64,000 nt of DNA from Stenopsyche tienmushanensis. Taxonomy: Eukaryota; Arthropoda; Insecta; Trichoptera; Stenopsychidae. The position numbers and the translations under genes were made by a program. Each line of letters starts with the position of its first letter. Position 1 is the stretch's first letter. This document shows, piece after piece, positions 23,016 through 35,996 of the stretch. The stretch spans positions 496,001 to 560,000 of the forward strand of contig WACJ01000112.1 in assembly GCA_008973525.1 (NCBI GenBank), read 5' to 3'. Below the pieces are notes generated by a model. The model saw only the letters and a list, made by a program, of their open reading frames with translations. It had not been told where the DNA came from and searched no databases.

Positions 23016-25640
23016 GTTAAAACAAATTGCTTACATTGATTTTACTCATTGATTTGATTCACTCATTCAAATTATTATAATCGTTTGGTTAAGTTCATTT
23101 GACTACATAGATAAAGGACCATTTTATGTATTAAGATTATATTCAAATATAATAAATGCAAATTGAAAAGCAAGCCATTATTTTAACCATGTCATTAGAA
23201 AGATCTTATATTTATTTCCCTTAAATTTGTTTCAGTTCAATCAATAATATGAATTGTGTACATTTTTAGCATATTTTGTTCGAGTCATATTCTTATTTTT
23301 TCAATTAGAAGTAAGAATTAAATCAATAGGTGTTTTAAGGGTCGAAGTTCAAGCGCTCATAAATGAAGTTTCTTAGTATTTTTATTAAATGTTATTTTTT
23401 AGTCTTCTCTCTATATCAATTGTATGTATTCCGTCATCAAAATAAAACGTTATAAAGCCAAACATTAAACAGTGTAATTTTTCAATAAAGGGATTAATAT
23501 TAGTTTTAAAATTATGGATGCTATTAAAATGAAGCAAGCATACATGTTTGGTTTTCAAAAAAGAAAAGAGCATAAATTAGAGTAGAATGTAGTTGCTGTA
23601 AATTTTACTGGACACTGGTTTATAATATTATCGCAAAATTTCCCAGATTTATAAGGTAGGAAATGTATTTGAGGTTGACCTATATATGAAAAAAGATTGA
23701 TTCGAACCTGTCTTTCAATGATGCTCGGGGGGAAATTCTCTTAGGCGTTAAATTTATTACGGGTCGATGGAACCCTTAGAAAATGAGCCGAACGCGGAGG
23801 GTTAAATAAGAGCTTAAAATTATGCAAGGGATCCCGTAATCCTACGTTTCGTGCGACTTATCACACATCCACGTCGAGGACCATTGTTTGAAGAGTCTAA
23901 TGGATGAAATTGAAATTATTATTTTTCTCATCATAATATCAAAAGGGTTACGTTTTATTTAAATTAATGTCGCGGATTAATGACTAGAAACTTTGGGAAC
24001 CTTCGACCGTCCACAAAACCGAAGCCAAATTATGCTTCCATTCAATTTTATTTTTGATTTTCCTGCCATTTTCCGCGCGTTTTTTTCCCTATTATTTGGT
24101 ATACTCGTTGAACGTGTAAATTAATTCCGTATACCAAAATGTATTTAAAGCACGTTCAGTCCGAGCAAGAAAAATTGTTTCGTTCTCACCGAGGACCAAC
24201 TTGCATTTTTAACTCCATTATCTTCTCTCGGCAGACTGTTATTAAAAAATGGCGGCATCACACGACTCAAAGGCAAAGCAGATGAAAACAGTTTTTACGA
24301 CGCTTTTTATTTTGGATGGCAGTTTTTCTAAAAACCTTTCTTCTTTTAATTTAATTGCTTCCTTTGTTGCAGCGATTCTCTCAGTGACAAGCAAGAAAAT
24401 TTGAAAGATGAATCGGTATTTTTCTCCAACTCCATCTGTCTCACCACAGGGTGATTCTCGGATATTATCTCACTGGTGTGGAATTTAAAACAACGTTTTT
24501 ATATGTTTCACACACTCTTCATAACAATAAAAGATAAATAAATATAGATAAAATATTAGCAAATTTTTGGGTATACGTATTTTTATAGTTTGCAAAATAT
24601 AATCTCAATCATAAATAATAATTCCCAGTTAGCCAAATATCAATTTTTTATAATTTTTTTTTATAAATAATTTAAAGCAAAAGCAATCAGTTCACATCTT
24701 TCACTTTTAAATGATAATAAAAATATGCGTTTCCTGAACCGTGTTTTGATACAAATTGACTATAAAATGATTCGTGTCAAAAATTTGATAACTTTCCGAT
24801 TTCTTTAATATATGGATGACTTTTCAAACATAGTTTAATACTTTATGTTATTTTATCATCTTTGAATTTTCGATGCACAGAATAATTTTCGAGCCAAAAT
24901 TGAATCACTCGGTTTATATTAGCATTGAAATGGATTTTATTCAAGGGGTTTACCTACATCAGGGATGGAGCATATTATGGATGAGAATATTTGGGATGCT
25001 GGGCAACTTTATTGAAGGAATCCTAAAAACGTGTACTAAATTGGATTACTTGCATTTTCGAAGAAATATTCTATGTACCGGAAAATGTGCAGAAATCACA
25101 GCATTAGCAAAATATTTTTCCAAAGAAACATATAGAAAGATGTCTGATATAAATTGAAATGATTGATGTACTGATAATTTTAAACACTATTGTTTAAATA
25201 TTAGACAACATTTTTATTTTAATATCAACTATTTATTTCTATAACAACAAAAAAACCAAATAATTTATTGAAGGATATGCTTAAAGAAATATTTTAAGAT
25301 TTACAACTTTTGAGATCCTTTAAGACGTAAGATTTGTTCTTATATTTAAGAAAGCACTGTGTCTGTATCACTGTTGTACTAAAAAAAGTTCCCCTCAGAG
25401 AAAACGATATTATACTCAACAACAGCGCATTTGAGTAATTTTATACTATTTATGTTTGTTGAAGAAATAAAAGCTAATGCTACTATCTAGAGAATTTGTA
25501 ATATACATGAGGTATTTATAAGTCTTATAAAGTATCACAGATGGTTAAAGAAAGTTAAAAATTATGATGGAAACCTCAAGGGTTGTTTCAAATGGGTAAT
25601 TCTTAAAAATTGTAACGACATCTTAAAGAAGCTATTGAAA
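23016..25640. other. Intergenic DNA without recognised gene
   Basis: Segment 23690-24480 is less AT-rich than its neighbours but has no supported coding frame. The open frame 24873-25157 (94 codons) has no recognisable similarity. Confidence 0.45.
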
Positions 25641-25649
25641 TTTAGTAAA

Positions 25650-25905
25650 AGATTTATTGTAAACGCGTAAATCGAGACTTCAAGTTTATACAAAAACGGG
25701 TTGCAAGTAGGAGCATCATTTGACGCAATGGGATTACAGACATCTAGTCCTAGAAATGGGAGTAATTTGATACAATATACGCGTTTGTGTGACGAATGTC
25801 ACAAAACACGTTTGATTTTATTAAGAAATGTAAAAAAAATTCTGACTTGACCGCGTAAAAGTGAAACCACGCAAAATGGGTACCGCGTAATTCAAGGGAT
25901 GAGTG
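25650..25905. mobile_element. Probable Tigger-type MITE end
   Basis: The segment 25850-25905 (ACCGCGTAAAAGTGAAACCAC, TACCGCGTAATTC, AAGGGATGAGTG then TA) has the repeated CGCGTAA words and 'CGCGTAATTCxAGGGATxAxTGTA' end of known Tigger-like MITEs. The left end is unclear: AAACGCGTAAATCGAGAC at about 25659 is a decayed candidate. No coding capacity. Confidence 0.45.
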
Positions 25906-25907
25906 TA

Positions 25908-27962
25908 TTGTGTTTTAATATGATTCTAGATTTATATGCATTTTTTTACAAACAAGGAAAAATACAAATTCTTAAGTATTACAAAATAATTAAAAGCTTT
26001 AAATGATTTGCAAGAACGACAACCCTGATTCCACTAGTGGCATTCATTTCTCTTATTCTTGTATAGAGATCTTCCCTGTTTCGTGTTTCTTCCTTCTACG
26101 AAAGCAAAAAAACGAGCTTTTTCTTACAAACTAGGACACAATGCTTTATATTGCAGACGGCATCTACAGACTGGGGTTGAAAAAATTGCATTAGTCAAGC
26201 ATTACGAGAGGTAATGTTTTTAATCGCCTTATTTCCCATCCTCTTAACATTGAAGCAGCATTTACATAAAAAATCCAAACGCCTACTGTTCATTTCGAAT
26301 GTTTTAATTAAATTCGGAACTGCATTCGTCGGGGTCCGCAATAAATATTGGGGAAAGTCTTCAACCCCCCCGTTAGAAGTTATCTCTCGGGATATTAAAG
26401 TTATATTCGTCCTGGCCACTGGAGCAAATAATGACCCATCCTGTCGGTGACAGCCCGTTGTTAGGCTTTCGGCTTTTGCCTCACAACTTCCTTCAAAGCC
26501 TTCACCATTAGCTTATTCCGTCACACCCTTATTTACTGAACACTTTGGCAAAATACACACGGCCATGCGGTGAAATGAACCAAAATTAATTTGTATCATA
26601 CTTGCCCATATTTTTCCGGATATTACGCCGTTTTTAAAAGGTTACACCCTTAATGTTCTTATTACTATCGCAGAAGTCAGTAAAGGCGGAGGCCGTTTAT
26701 CACTTAGGTAAAATTTTACCCCTTTGCTAAAATGCAAATTTTATGAATTTATTTCACTTCTTTTTTAATTGCGGCTTTTTGGTATAAGAGTATGATTAAT
26801 GAAAGATTATTATGACATTAAATAATTATTTATTGTAATATAATATATCAATAATAAACTATCTTGATGTATCGATATTTAATTGTATCAAATGAATATG
26901 AAGCTCATTGGAAGCTTAAATTGATAAAAAATATGATTTAAATGATTAGTCATTTTAGGAGGAGGAGTTTCATTTTAACATTAATGTTAGAAATATTTAT
27001 TAATATATTTAAAGCATGTATTGATTGAATAAATTGCTTAAAAATTGATATGATTAATATTTATAAATAGGCTAAATCCTATAACTTTTTTCTTTGGCAG
27101 TATACAAAAATTATGAGATAATTTTTATAACAAAATTATTAAACAGATAATTCTGAATGTTTGTCAATAGCTAGATAAATAGTAGATATTAATTTTTATT
27201 ACTAATACTCTATGACATGTCAATACATTTACGATTTGATAACCCACCATTTAAGATAATAGGATGTTTGTGTACATTTAGAGGATTTTAAAAAGAATCA
27301 AGTGGCAATGAACTTGATAAAAATTATAGCTGAAATTTTAAAAAAATGCTATGTTTTTATAAATGATTGATCGAGGGGTGGATATTAATGCTGCTGTCAG
27401 ATGAAAGGTTTACCCAACCTTCATCTTTCATAAGATTTATTAACATTGAGAATACATTGAAATAATGATATGTATATCTCTTTGACTTGTATATAGAACG
27501 AGAAATATTTCCATAGTACATTTGAATTTCAAGACAATGTCAAAAGTTTTCCAATGCCACAAAACTTTCAAAGTATATTAAAACTCGTTCAATAAAATAT
27601 TTGTCTTCGAGGAATATTTTTATGATCTGTTAAAACATTTATGGGTGTTGTTTGTTTATAGATTGGAAGTGTATACTTTTCTATTTTCATTCTGGAAACA
27701 TTTGTTGTTATTATTGTAACTTCTGGGACAATATATATATATGGTCGTTATGACAATGACGTACATTTTGTCCGTCAGTGGTGTCGAGCTCGCTGTGGGA
27801 AACGCGGAAGAAAAACATGGGGGTGGTTTTCCCGGGAAAGTTCCGCATTCTCCATCCCCATTCCACGCATTGATACTTTGTTTTTCATTCCATAGCTGGA
27901 AAGTACAAGACGAACGACAGGTGAGAAATGTTCTATAAATAATTAATAATTAATAATTTGCA
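25908..27962. other. Intergenic DNA without recognised gene
   Basis: Segment 26030-26700 is relatively G+C rich, with antiparallel open frames (26195-26450) that I cannot assign. Positions 27741-27918 are open (+), G+C richer, and end in CGACAG|GTGAGA, a fair splice donor. This might be a leader exon of the candidate gene starting at 27963, but both cannot be used in the same transcript without a 44-bp intron. Confidence 0.35.
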
Positions 27963-28036
27963 ATGAAAAGAAGTGCTTCAGATAATGACGACACGTTCGA
28001 TGAAACTTTTGTCTACACGCAACGTTCAAGCTTCAG
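27963..28036 (+). CDS. Candidate first coding exon of an unrecognised gene
   Basis: An ATG opens a frame MKRSASDNDDTFDETFVYTQ RSSF that ends in a strong donor TTCAG|GTAAGA at 28037. Composition is clearly more coding-like than the flanks: serine and acidic residues, little AT bias. The exon ends in phase 2 (AG_). I do not recognise the protein. No downstream exon of matching phase was found with certainty; candidates further along the same strand are at 53923-54012 and 54742-54758, and at least one more exon would be needed between them. It could also be a chance open frame. Confidence 0.3.
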
Positions 28037-28038
28037 GT

Positions 28039-30977
28039 AAGATTTATTATCATCCCATACTATCCGCACCTTAGATCAGAACGAAAGAAAATCACCAAAA
28101 ATATTCTACCCACGTATTTTTTATATATAAAAAGGTTCAGGTTAAAACCATGGATGCTCTGAATCGTTTTACGGAAGAGTGATTCTTTTTTGGTAAATCG
28201 AATGCCAAGAATTTTTTGGCCGTGGTGTGATTAGAGAATTGCGCGTGGGGTGGATGACGACGTTCAACACAATTCTTATTAAAAGGAGCTTAAATTCATA
28301 ATAAAATTAAAACAACAACAATAATTGTATGAGATTTAAGTCTAAAATATAAAAATTTCGCTTTGATCAATGAATTAAAATTTAAAAAAATATATTTTTA
28401 TATTAAATATTGGATCATTGGGACTTTATTTGGGGCCAAATATCGATTAATTATTTTAGATAAGCTATAGTAAATATACGAAAGCGATTAATCATAAAAA
28501 TTAATATTGTCAATCGCCATGGTTTTATGTCGTCCTATTGGAGGCGCCGAGAATAAAGTTTCGTTTTAAAAGCCGTTCTTGGCGAAAATTTTGGTTAAGT
28601 GAGTAAGTTTGATAAATTATATTTTCATCTGGACGTTTTCCTTCGAGCTTGAAAAATACTGAAATAGTAATAGTAAAACGAACAAATACATCTGAAAACT
28701 TAGAACCATTTCCTATATCAAGTCATTAAAAACACATTAACTTAACAACGTTAGAAAAGCACTGCTGTATTTTGGTCAATGACGTGTTAGCCTGAATATT
28801 TTTTTCATATGAGAACATATTATATGTATAAATTATATTATGTATATGAACCCAAATTATCATAGTAAATGATATATTTTTTTGCTTACAGGCCAAATTA
28901 TTCAAGTAATTATTTTATATTTTTTATGATTCATACAATATATGAAAGGTCTGACAAGCAGTATATTAAAATTGGAATACTTAATCTTAATTAAAACAAT
29001 CATAAAGTAACTTTATAAGTAATTTAACCTTTTGTCGTCGTAGCTTAAAAAATGTACCCGGATGTCTTTGATTCTTGTTGATTGTTCTTGTGTCTTCGGC
29101 TGGTATTTATTTAGAGTCATTTAAATTATTTGCTAAGAAAAGATCCTCGAATATATCGACTTTAGTATAAATTGTGCAATGTTTCGACTTTTATTCGAGC
29201 TTTTAAAAATAAAGAAATAAAATGATCAATGAATAAGTGAAATTAAATACAATAAAAAATCTTTTTATTCTTCAGAGGAAAATGTGACCATGTGGTAACA
29301 ATATTCTCTGTACGCTTTTTGTATTTTAAATACAAATTATCTTACAAAAATGGACGTCTTAGTGTATTTAATGGTTTATTAAAATTAAAATTAAATTATC
29401 AGACTTAGGAAATCAGGGTAAGTCTGGATCGAAACGATCGATCGAAAATATAAATACCTCCGATCTTAACTTTTTGGTTACGGTTAAAAAAAATCATAAT
29501 CTGAATTTGAACATATTTTTTTATAATAAGAGCTCAAAGTCTAATCCACTTGAATTATGCTAAGTATAGTGATAGATACTAGGATGTCAAAAATTAAAAA
29601 TAGGGAATTTTATTTACTTATGAGTGATGTTTTATTTTTCAGTACTATATATTAACCGCATATGTAAAAGTATAATACATGTGACCATATGATCACGCAT
29701 TTTTTCTTAAGAATATATGTAATTGTTACTTAACAATACAATAATCATTCAATGAAGCTGAACTTGATAATTGGCTAAATTGTTATAATAATGAATAGTC
29801 TACGAAAACGATTTCGATGAAAAACATTGCTTGAATGATTACCGTCTGTCCAAAAATAGTTTTGTTGACAATTCCCTATTTAAATATCAAGCTTCAAATA
29901 TTGAAATATTTAAAGTTGTAATCGCTTCAAAATAAATTTGTTTTCAATTCCATAGTACAAAATAATAAATGTAGTTTTCGAATATTAAATAAATATTTTT
30001 CTTAGAAATATCGTAATCTTATCGACATACGGCAAAACTTTAATAATTAAAATGCTTCGCTATAAGTAACATAAACTTTAAAGCTGTGAATTGAACGTAC
30101 GTCTAAATTTGAGTGAATGGCATGAGTGCCTTTAATACTACGGTTCACATCTTTTTGAAGAGGAGTTTGGGTAGGTTTATCCTTTGGGCTTTAATTACGG
30201 TCTTAAAAAACCCTCCTTCCTTGAGCAATAGTTAGTCAAAAGTTTGAATGGTTAGAGAGCGTAGATTATGGGTTTGGAAAGGCGGACTAGATTTTATGGA
30301 TGGAATACTAATAGAATTTTTGTCGAAGAAAAGATATTGAAATAATCGACACATATAGGATGGTTTGTGTCGTGGATGTCGTTGGTTTGTATTCAGAAAA
30401 GAATTTTGCCAGTTTTCCAGCATCACAGGGGTTTTCTTTCGGAAATATTTTCTCGGGTAACGAAGTTTTCCACGAGCAAACGTTCTTGTGACGTTTCACC
30501 TTTAGCTCCACTTTGTATTCTACATGCATCCATTTCCCAGTTTGAAATTTGATTATCGAATAAAACTCATACCAATAAAACTAGCTTGCTCTAGTGAAAT
30601 TACTATCGACTAAAGTGTTATGATTCAATAATAATCCAGTCAAATTTTGCTCCAATATAACATGTATTTATTTACTTTAAATATATTGAAACATGAAAAT
30701 TGGTATTGACAAATTTGTGTTTATAAAATACAGTCAATTTTAAATATCATATTCAGGTAAGATAGAATATTTTAGAACTTGGTTAAGGAACTTTTAAGGA
30801 TAAAAGTTAGCCATAGTTAATTTATTTAATAAACCAAACCTTATTGACGTTCAAGTGGTTTTTAATTAAGCTCAAAGCTTTCAACATTAAGCTTTCATCA
30901 AAAGCTACGTTTTACTTGTATGACTCAAACGACCATTTGACCATTTTGCATAGAAGTATCGATTTTTGTCTTTTCGT
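28039..30977. other. AT-rich DNA without recognised gene
   Basis: No supported coding segment. If the exon at 27963 is real, this is intron. Overlapping open frames on both strands at 30232-30552 cancel out as evidence. A repeat family B piece lies at 29403-29460. Confidence 0.4.
29403..29460 (+). repeat. Dispersed repeat family B, copy 1
   Basis: Reads GGAAATCAGGGTAAGTCTGG ATCGAAACGATCGATCGAAA, close to 46783-46830 (GGAAATCAGGATAGACCTGG ATCGAGACGATCGATCAGAA) and partly to 57950-57995. Function and class are unknown. Confidence 0.5.
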
Positions 30978-31014
30978 CGCGAATGTGGATTTTTTTTAAA
31001 ATCCCACATTCGCG
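30978..31014. repeat. Near-perfect hairpin
   Basis: CGCGAATGTGG and CCCACATTCGCG are inverted copies separated by an A/T-only spacer whose T8/A4 runs also pair. It is the most stable short foldback in this stretch. It may be a replication-template-switch product or the junction of a foldback element. Confidence 0.7.
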
Positions 31015-31750
31015 CATGATCTCGAAAGTAAATAGCTCGGTGATTTTAACGAATCATCTTTATTCGCTGAAGCTCTCCAGCTGGCAAAGAAATTGGAAAA
31101 CACCATGTTAAATAGCATTGACCCAAATGTGGAACGTGCTTCCAAATTATGAACAGACCTGCGAAATATTTGCTCACAATATGAAGAGAAACACAATTTA
31201 TGAAAAAAATGAGCATAATATATTTTATTATTCCGAGATGACCTTTAGGGTCGATGTAACATGACGCTGGATGCTTTCAATCGTTTTTCGTAATGGAGTT
31301 TTCATTCTTCTTTGTGTTCAAATCTTTGTTTACAATGAGAAAAACGGTTATTTTAGTTATGTTTAGAGTTTACGCTATTTACTGAAGGCTCAATCATTGA
31401 TCAGAGTTCAAATAAGAATCATTGAACAGAGTTCATGAATGCACGTCAAATTTTCGTCTATTCAGAAGGTTGATGGATGGTCATGGGAGAATTTGTGATA
31501 TGAACAAGCAATCACTCTCAAAGGCCTGCTAAATTAATAGAAACGTTTCGGTGACGGATTTTCCAAGTTTAACACAAAATTTGATAGTGATCCATAGAAC
31601 AATCCACTGCACCGTGTTACATTCTTAGAAGACTCGGAAATGACTTTTAAAGGGTGCGTTTTAAAGCTAATACTTTCCTCGATCTAACCTAGTAGGATAG
31701 AACGTACTGCAATGTATCATCGCGTCTGGAAAAAATGTATGTATGTTATA
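31015..31750. other. DNA without recognised gene
   Basis: A frame on the minus strand at 30996-31196 has no known similarity. Nothing else was seen before the mariner-type element at 31751. Confidence 0.4.
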
Positions 31751-32072
31751 TTAGGGGGACCCATAAGTAATCAATTATTTTGAGAGCGTGTTGTTACATG
31801 TCAGTTATCGCTGACGCGTCGACTAGAGAGGTTGTGCATTTGGTTGTATCTTATTGAGTAGACTCTAAACCTCATTTATTCACCAACAGATAAAAGTAAA
31901 CTCGTTATCTACACCATGTCAAACATACAGCCGTCAGAAGAACATATTCGTCATCTTATTCTCTTCCACTTTAAAATGGGTTGTAACGCAAAACAGACTA
32001 ATTAAAATAAAATCAACAAACAATTTTTTCCGGTTTAATTCGAAATAATTGATTACTTATGGGTCCCTCTAA
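31751..32072 (+). mobile_element. 322-bp mariner deletion derivative (MITE)
   Basis: The ends TTAGGGGGACCCATAAGTAA and, inverted, TTACTTATGGGTCCCTCTAA match over about 30 bp with one or two differences. TA flanks both sides (31749-31750, 32073-32074). Inside lies the start of a mariner transposase (31916-32005), after which almost the whole gene is deleted. The terminal sequence differs from the mariner copies at 59414 and 63101, so this is a separate lineage. Confidence 0.88.
31916..32005 (+). pseudogene. Mariner transposase, N-terminal 29-residue remnant
   Basis: ATG followed by SNIQPSEEHIRHLILFHFKM GCNAKQT and a stop. 'EHIRHlilFhFk.G.nA..T' is the start of the first helix-turn-helix of mariner transposases. 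The remaining DNA-binding and all catalytic residues have been removed by the internal deletion. Confidence 0.75.
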
Positions 32073-32074
32073 TA

Positions 32075-32631
32075 TATGTATATAATACAAAAATATTAAA
32101 TTGTAATTATTTAGTAAGCACATATTTATTTAATAATATTTCGCATTTAAAATAAACACTTTTTAAATTTGAAGAAAGAAAAAAAGCGTCAATAAAATCT
32201 TTTATATGAATCATATTAGAAGTCGATCTTGAGTAAATTTTAAATTGAAAAGTAGCCCTCAAAGTATAAAAAGGTTAGGCACCTTTGGATTAGAATGTGG
32301 ACGCGTAGTTAAGAGGAATGGCGAGTCGATCTTGGCCTTGGCCGCGAGAAGATGTATTCTTCCCACTCTTTCGCCTGTAGTCTCGTAGCGGATTCCTTTC
32401 CGAGTTATATCAAAATCCTGGTTAAAACAAGCAACTTTCAATCACCATTTGGTCATCTTATTCTTCTTGTTTAGCTTTTTTATGCTATTGAAAATAAATC
32501 CACGTACAAGTTCATCCAATTCAAAGCACATATGCGGAGCAGGATATCACCGAAGAAGGCCGAGAGCTATATAACAATAACGATTGTTTAAGATATTAAT
32601 TATTGTCAATAATAATGCAAGATTACGACAG

Positions 32632-32664
<33 letters not shown>

Positions 32665-34640
32665 TTCTGCTTATGTATTATATGGAGTAATTAAGGCGAA
32701 GAGAAAATAATAACGTGTTTCACGTTTCGCTTTTAAAGGTAACCGCAGAAATGGATCCACTTAAAAGTATACTGTGGAAGACCATGAATCGCTTGAGCGC
32801 AATTTATGGCTCTCTTCTGTCGCTGCGGTAGATTGGAGTCAAGAACCATTTGAGTTGGGTTCAGCATTAGACTTTTGCTCGGGAAATTATTTCAGTACAA
32901 AAAATTGGCATCGTTAAATTTTTTCGTTCGAACAAATCGAATTAGGAATGCGTATGCGTGCGCGAAGCATCCGCGAAATCCAATACCGAGTCGAATGTGT
33001 AATTGACAAGAATTAAATATCAGAGACGAATGGCAGGAGTGTGTAATCAAAAAATTTGATTAAGCAATTAACGTGCAGCCTCCAAATTGTCTATGGGCCT
33101 AATAATACAAAAAAGCTCCTTTTGAATTATGTATGAAGCCCGCTTCGCCGAGGGCTTTTGTAACGCGCCCCCAATGTTTATATTGCAGGATGAGGAGCAC
33201 CCGAAGGGGACTCGTTCTGCAAAGTTTCGCCGTAAATCACGTTGTGGATTGTACGCACTCGGGGGGAAGTTTTGCGCGACCCACACATGTGGAACTTGTC
33301 ATCACAAAGGACATAATTAAACGTATGAAAGGATGAATGCATGTCTGTCACCATCTCGCTTATTTATCAAATAGAAGCCAAACAAATCAAAGACAAAATT
33401 ACAGCGAGTCTTCAGATGACGCACCACCCATCAACGTTCAGCAAAAGAAGACGAAATGTTGAGGACTTATCCATCGAACAGAAAATGACAGCAGGAAATT
33501 GATAACTTTGGGAATTCGAAGTAACCGAGGATACATACAAAGGGAATACGATGTCGAGGATCAAAGAACAGTTTTTTTTTCCAATATCAGCTTTGTTGTT
33601 GAGACGTCGCCAAATAAAAAAAGATTGACCTCCTTTTTCATTGATCTAAAAAGGTAGGAAAAGTATATCAATTAGATCGAAAATTGATTTAAAAAATGAA
33701 TTTATCATGATATAAAATTGATCTATAATCAAAATTTAAAATAGACAATAAATATAAATTAGATCATTTTGATATTTTTAAAATATTCAAGTCATCATAA
33801 AAAATAAGCTTAACTGTTAGCCTGAACTGAAGCCATGAGCTATTTCTTCAAGTACGAATAAGGTTAGCTCAAGTAGGGCGTAAAAAAGACATTTTCACTC
33901 GGTTAAAGCTCAGAGTTAACTTTTCTACTCCCGAAGGCATCAAATTTAAAATTCCTACCCTCTCATAGAGCTTTCATATCAGCCGGAAAGAAGGGCCGTG
34001 GTAATATTTATTTTACATAATTATTTTTTTAAAAGTACACACGCGTTACACTAAATGTTTATAGTGGGTGTAGATTCAGTCAAAGGTTCGAAAATTAATA
34101 AACATAAGTTTTCAATAGTAATAGTTGAAAGTTAAAATAATAAGATCGAAGTATTACATTTGGAATCTTTGATATGCCGCTGGTATTTCAAAATATGCTA
34201 GATGTAACTTTGTATCACCAACTGTTTCATGAAGTAGATCCAATATAGAACTTGGTTCAACCAATTAGATAAAGTTTCAGCGAAATATTTAAACACAACA
34301 AGGAAACACTGTAAAATAAGTTATATTCAACAACAGAAGACGTACATTTTATACGAATTTTGGATTTATATATAATTTGATAAACATCTGTGTTGAAGAT
34401 CCATTGTTTGAAATCATTTAACGAATTGAAAATGCTTGTGCTGAATTAAATTAAATTATCGTAAAACAGTGCATCCTCAACATAAGCATTAATGTTCATG
34501 CAAACCCAATTGTTATAAATACATATTTTTCAATCGCATTAAATTTGTATCAGAATGCAACATGATACATGTAAAAAGTGACATGACGTTTTCAGTATTA
34601 ATTTCAACATGTAGAAATTACCTAGAATTAAGAAACAAAA
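32075..34640. other. Intergenic DNA with two G+C-richer islands, no gene recognised
   Basis: Islands at 32255-32460 and 33060-33330 stand out from the AT-rich background and have open frames (minus 32259-32441; both strands 33068-33336), but I recognise none. Island 33060-33330 is open in three frames at once, which argues for base composition rather than coding. Nothing else was seen apart from the (AT)n at 32641. Confidence 0.4.
32641..32664. repeat. (AT)12 microsatellite
   Basis: Twelve uninterrupted AT units. Confidence 0.95.
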
Positions 34641-34884
34641 CTCTTTAAAGCGATAAGAATGATTTAACTATGGATGGACAGGAAGATTGTTTTAAAAAAT
34701 AAAGGGGTTCCAGAAGTGCAAGGTTTTTTGTAAAATAAGTGATTGCCTCAGAAAGTGGTAAAGCTCTTTCTCTTTCGAATGAAAACATATTGAAAACAAG
34801 CGATGGACTTATGATTGCAAAATGTTTTCCCCTAATGTGATATTTTTGATTCAGCCCATGTACCAAGGGGCTATAATATCAATG

Positions 34885-35095
34885 TAGGGTTGAATAATGT
34901 GGTGCGGGGGCGCTTGCGATGCAGGACTCCCACGTACTTGTCGAGATGGCCGCGCTTGCACGCGGGTCCGTTCTGCTATCGGACCTTTATGCAGCCGAGC
35001 GGTTGGATGGAGGTAAACGGGTGTCGAATAGATAGATCTGACCACGGGAAGGACGTCTTCCCGCAGCCAAGGCTATCTAACGGCCCTCACGACAA
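34885..35095. repeat. G+C-rich insertion inside the Tigger transposase
   Basis: About 210 bp of clearly higher G+C interrupt the Tigger reading frame between MYQGAII and FWKK. They include the palindrome GGAAGGACGTCTTCC (35046-35060). A related piece (CGGGAAGAACACGTCTTCCT then GGCTGAGGCTAT) occurs at about 48285-48316, so this is a dispersed element. No target duplication was obvious and the class is unknown. Confidence 0.5.
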
Positions 35096-35569
35096 TTTGA
35101 ATTTGAAGATGACAATTTGATCAATTTCTGGAAAAAAGTACGTTATTTGATGTTATACATAGAATAGCACAATCTTGATCAAAATTAAAGCTAGAAACAC
35201 TTCTTCGATCGTATAAAAAGATTCTTCCTGGCATGGAAACATGATATATCTGAAATATGTGGATTATTGGAAAATTATTAAAATGCTTTGAAAGCATCAT
35301 TTGATGATCATGATTTAAATGATCCAGATTTTGAATTCAATTATGTTGAAGCATTGTTAGATTACGCTAAACAAAGAGATTTTGAATATAGTGATATAAT
35401 AGCTTTAAGAAAAAATGGAAGTGATATTAGAAATTTGTTTAAAAAAACTCAAATCTATTGTAAATATAATATTATATTCGAAGGCAAATAGAAATTTGAT
35501 GATTTGGAATATCCACGTTTTCCAGTTATCTGTGTTCTTCCTTCCTATCATTAGTTCGGATAATCGAGA

Positions 35570-35577
35570 GTCTACTG
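35570..35577. repeat. hAT target-site duplication, left copy
   Basis: GTCTACTG, repeated exactly at 39014-39021 on the other side of the hAT element. These 8 bp are the end of the Tigger 3' TIR. Confidence 0.92.
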
Positions 35578-35996
35578 CAGTGTTTCTCAACCGGTGCACC
35601 GCGAAAAAATTGGTAAAAACGAAAAATTCTGCAAAACAGTGAAAACCGAAAAAGTCGTTGGCGAAATTATGAAAGTCAACGAAAGAGTTAATGTAATTTT
35701 GAATTAGCCAAATAAATTGCGCGTATGTTAACCGTTTAACGTAGACTTTGGGTATTCTACGCCTCGCAGCCGCAGTCTGTTCAAAGTGGAGTAAATAAAC
35801 ATGCTGTGGAGAAACAATCGTCTTTGAAATCCAGCACCATCACCCTGTGGAATCCTTCTCGTCAACGTTACGGGAGACGCGGCAGTCGCAGGCCGTCAGA
35901 AGCTCTATGAACGGAGGTAACTGGGACTGGTCGACAGAAGCAACACGAACATAACTGGGCCCCGGTATTCAGCTGAGACTTCTCGCCTACCTTACA

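Larger units (their letters stand above)
34645..35577 (+). mobile_element. pogo/Tigger transposon, 3' half with 3' TIR
   Basis: Decayed transposase is readable in shifting frames: VPEVQGFL..K.LPQKV (34700-34765), SDGLMIAKCF (34800-34830), SPNVIFLIQPMYQGAII (34830-34885), then after an inserted G+C-rich block NLINFWKKV (35110-35140), LETLLRSYKKILPGMET (35190-35240) and a frame to 35490. This is the order of Tigger transposases: 'PEV..fL...lp.K.lLllDNaPsHP', 'FLPPNvTsLIQPMDQGvI', 'WKk', 'sW.klkp.TL..sWkKl.P'. The 3' TIR at 35553-35577 (reverse complement CAGTAGACTCTCGATTATCC) was split from its TA by the hAT element. The catalytic DN pair is lost. The 5' half was not found. Confidence 0.8.

Noticed and set aside
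33068..33336. Three long open frames in a G+C-richer island
   Set aside because: Openness in three frames on both strands is expected from composition. No frame shows known motifs or clear splice sites.
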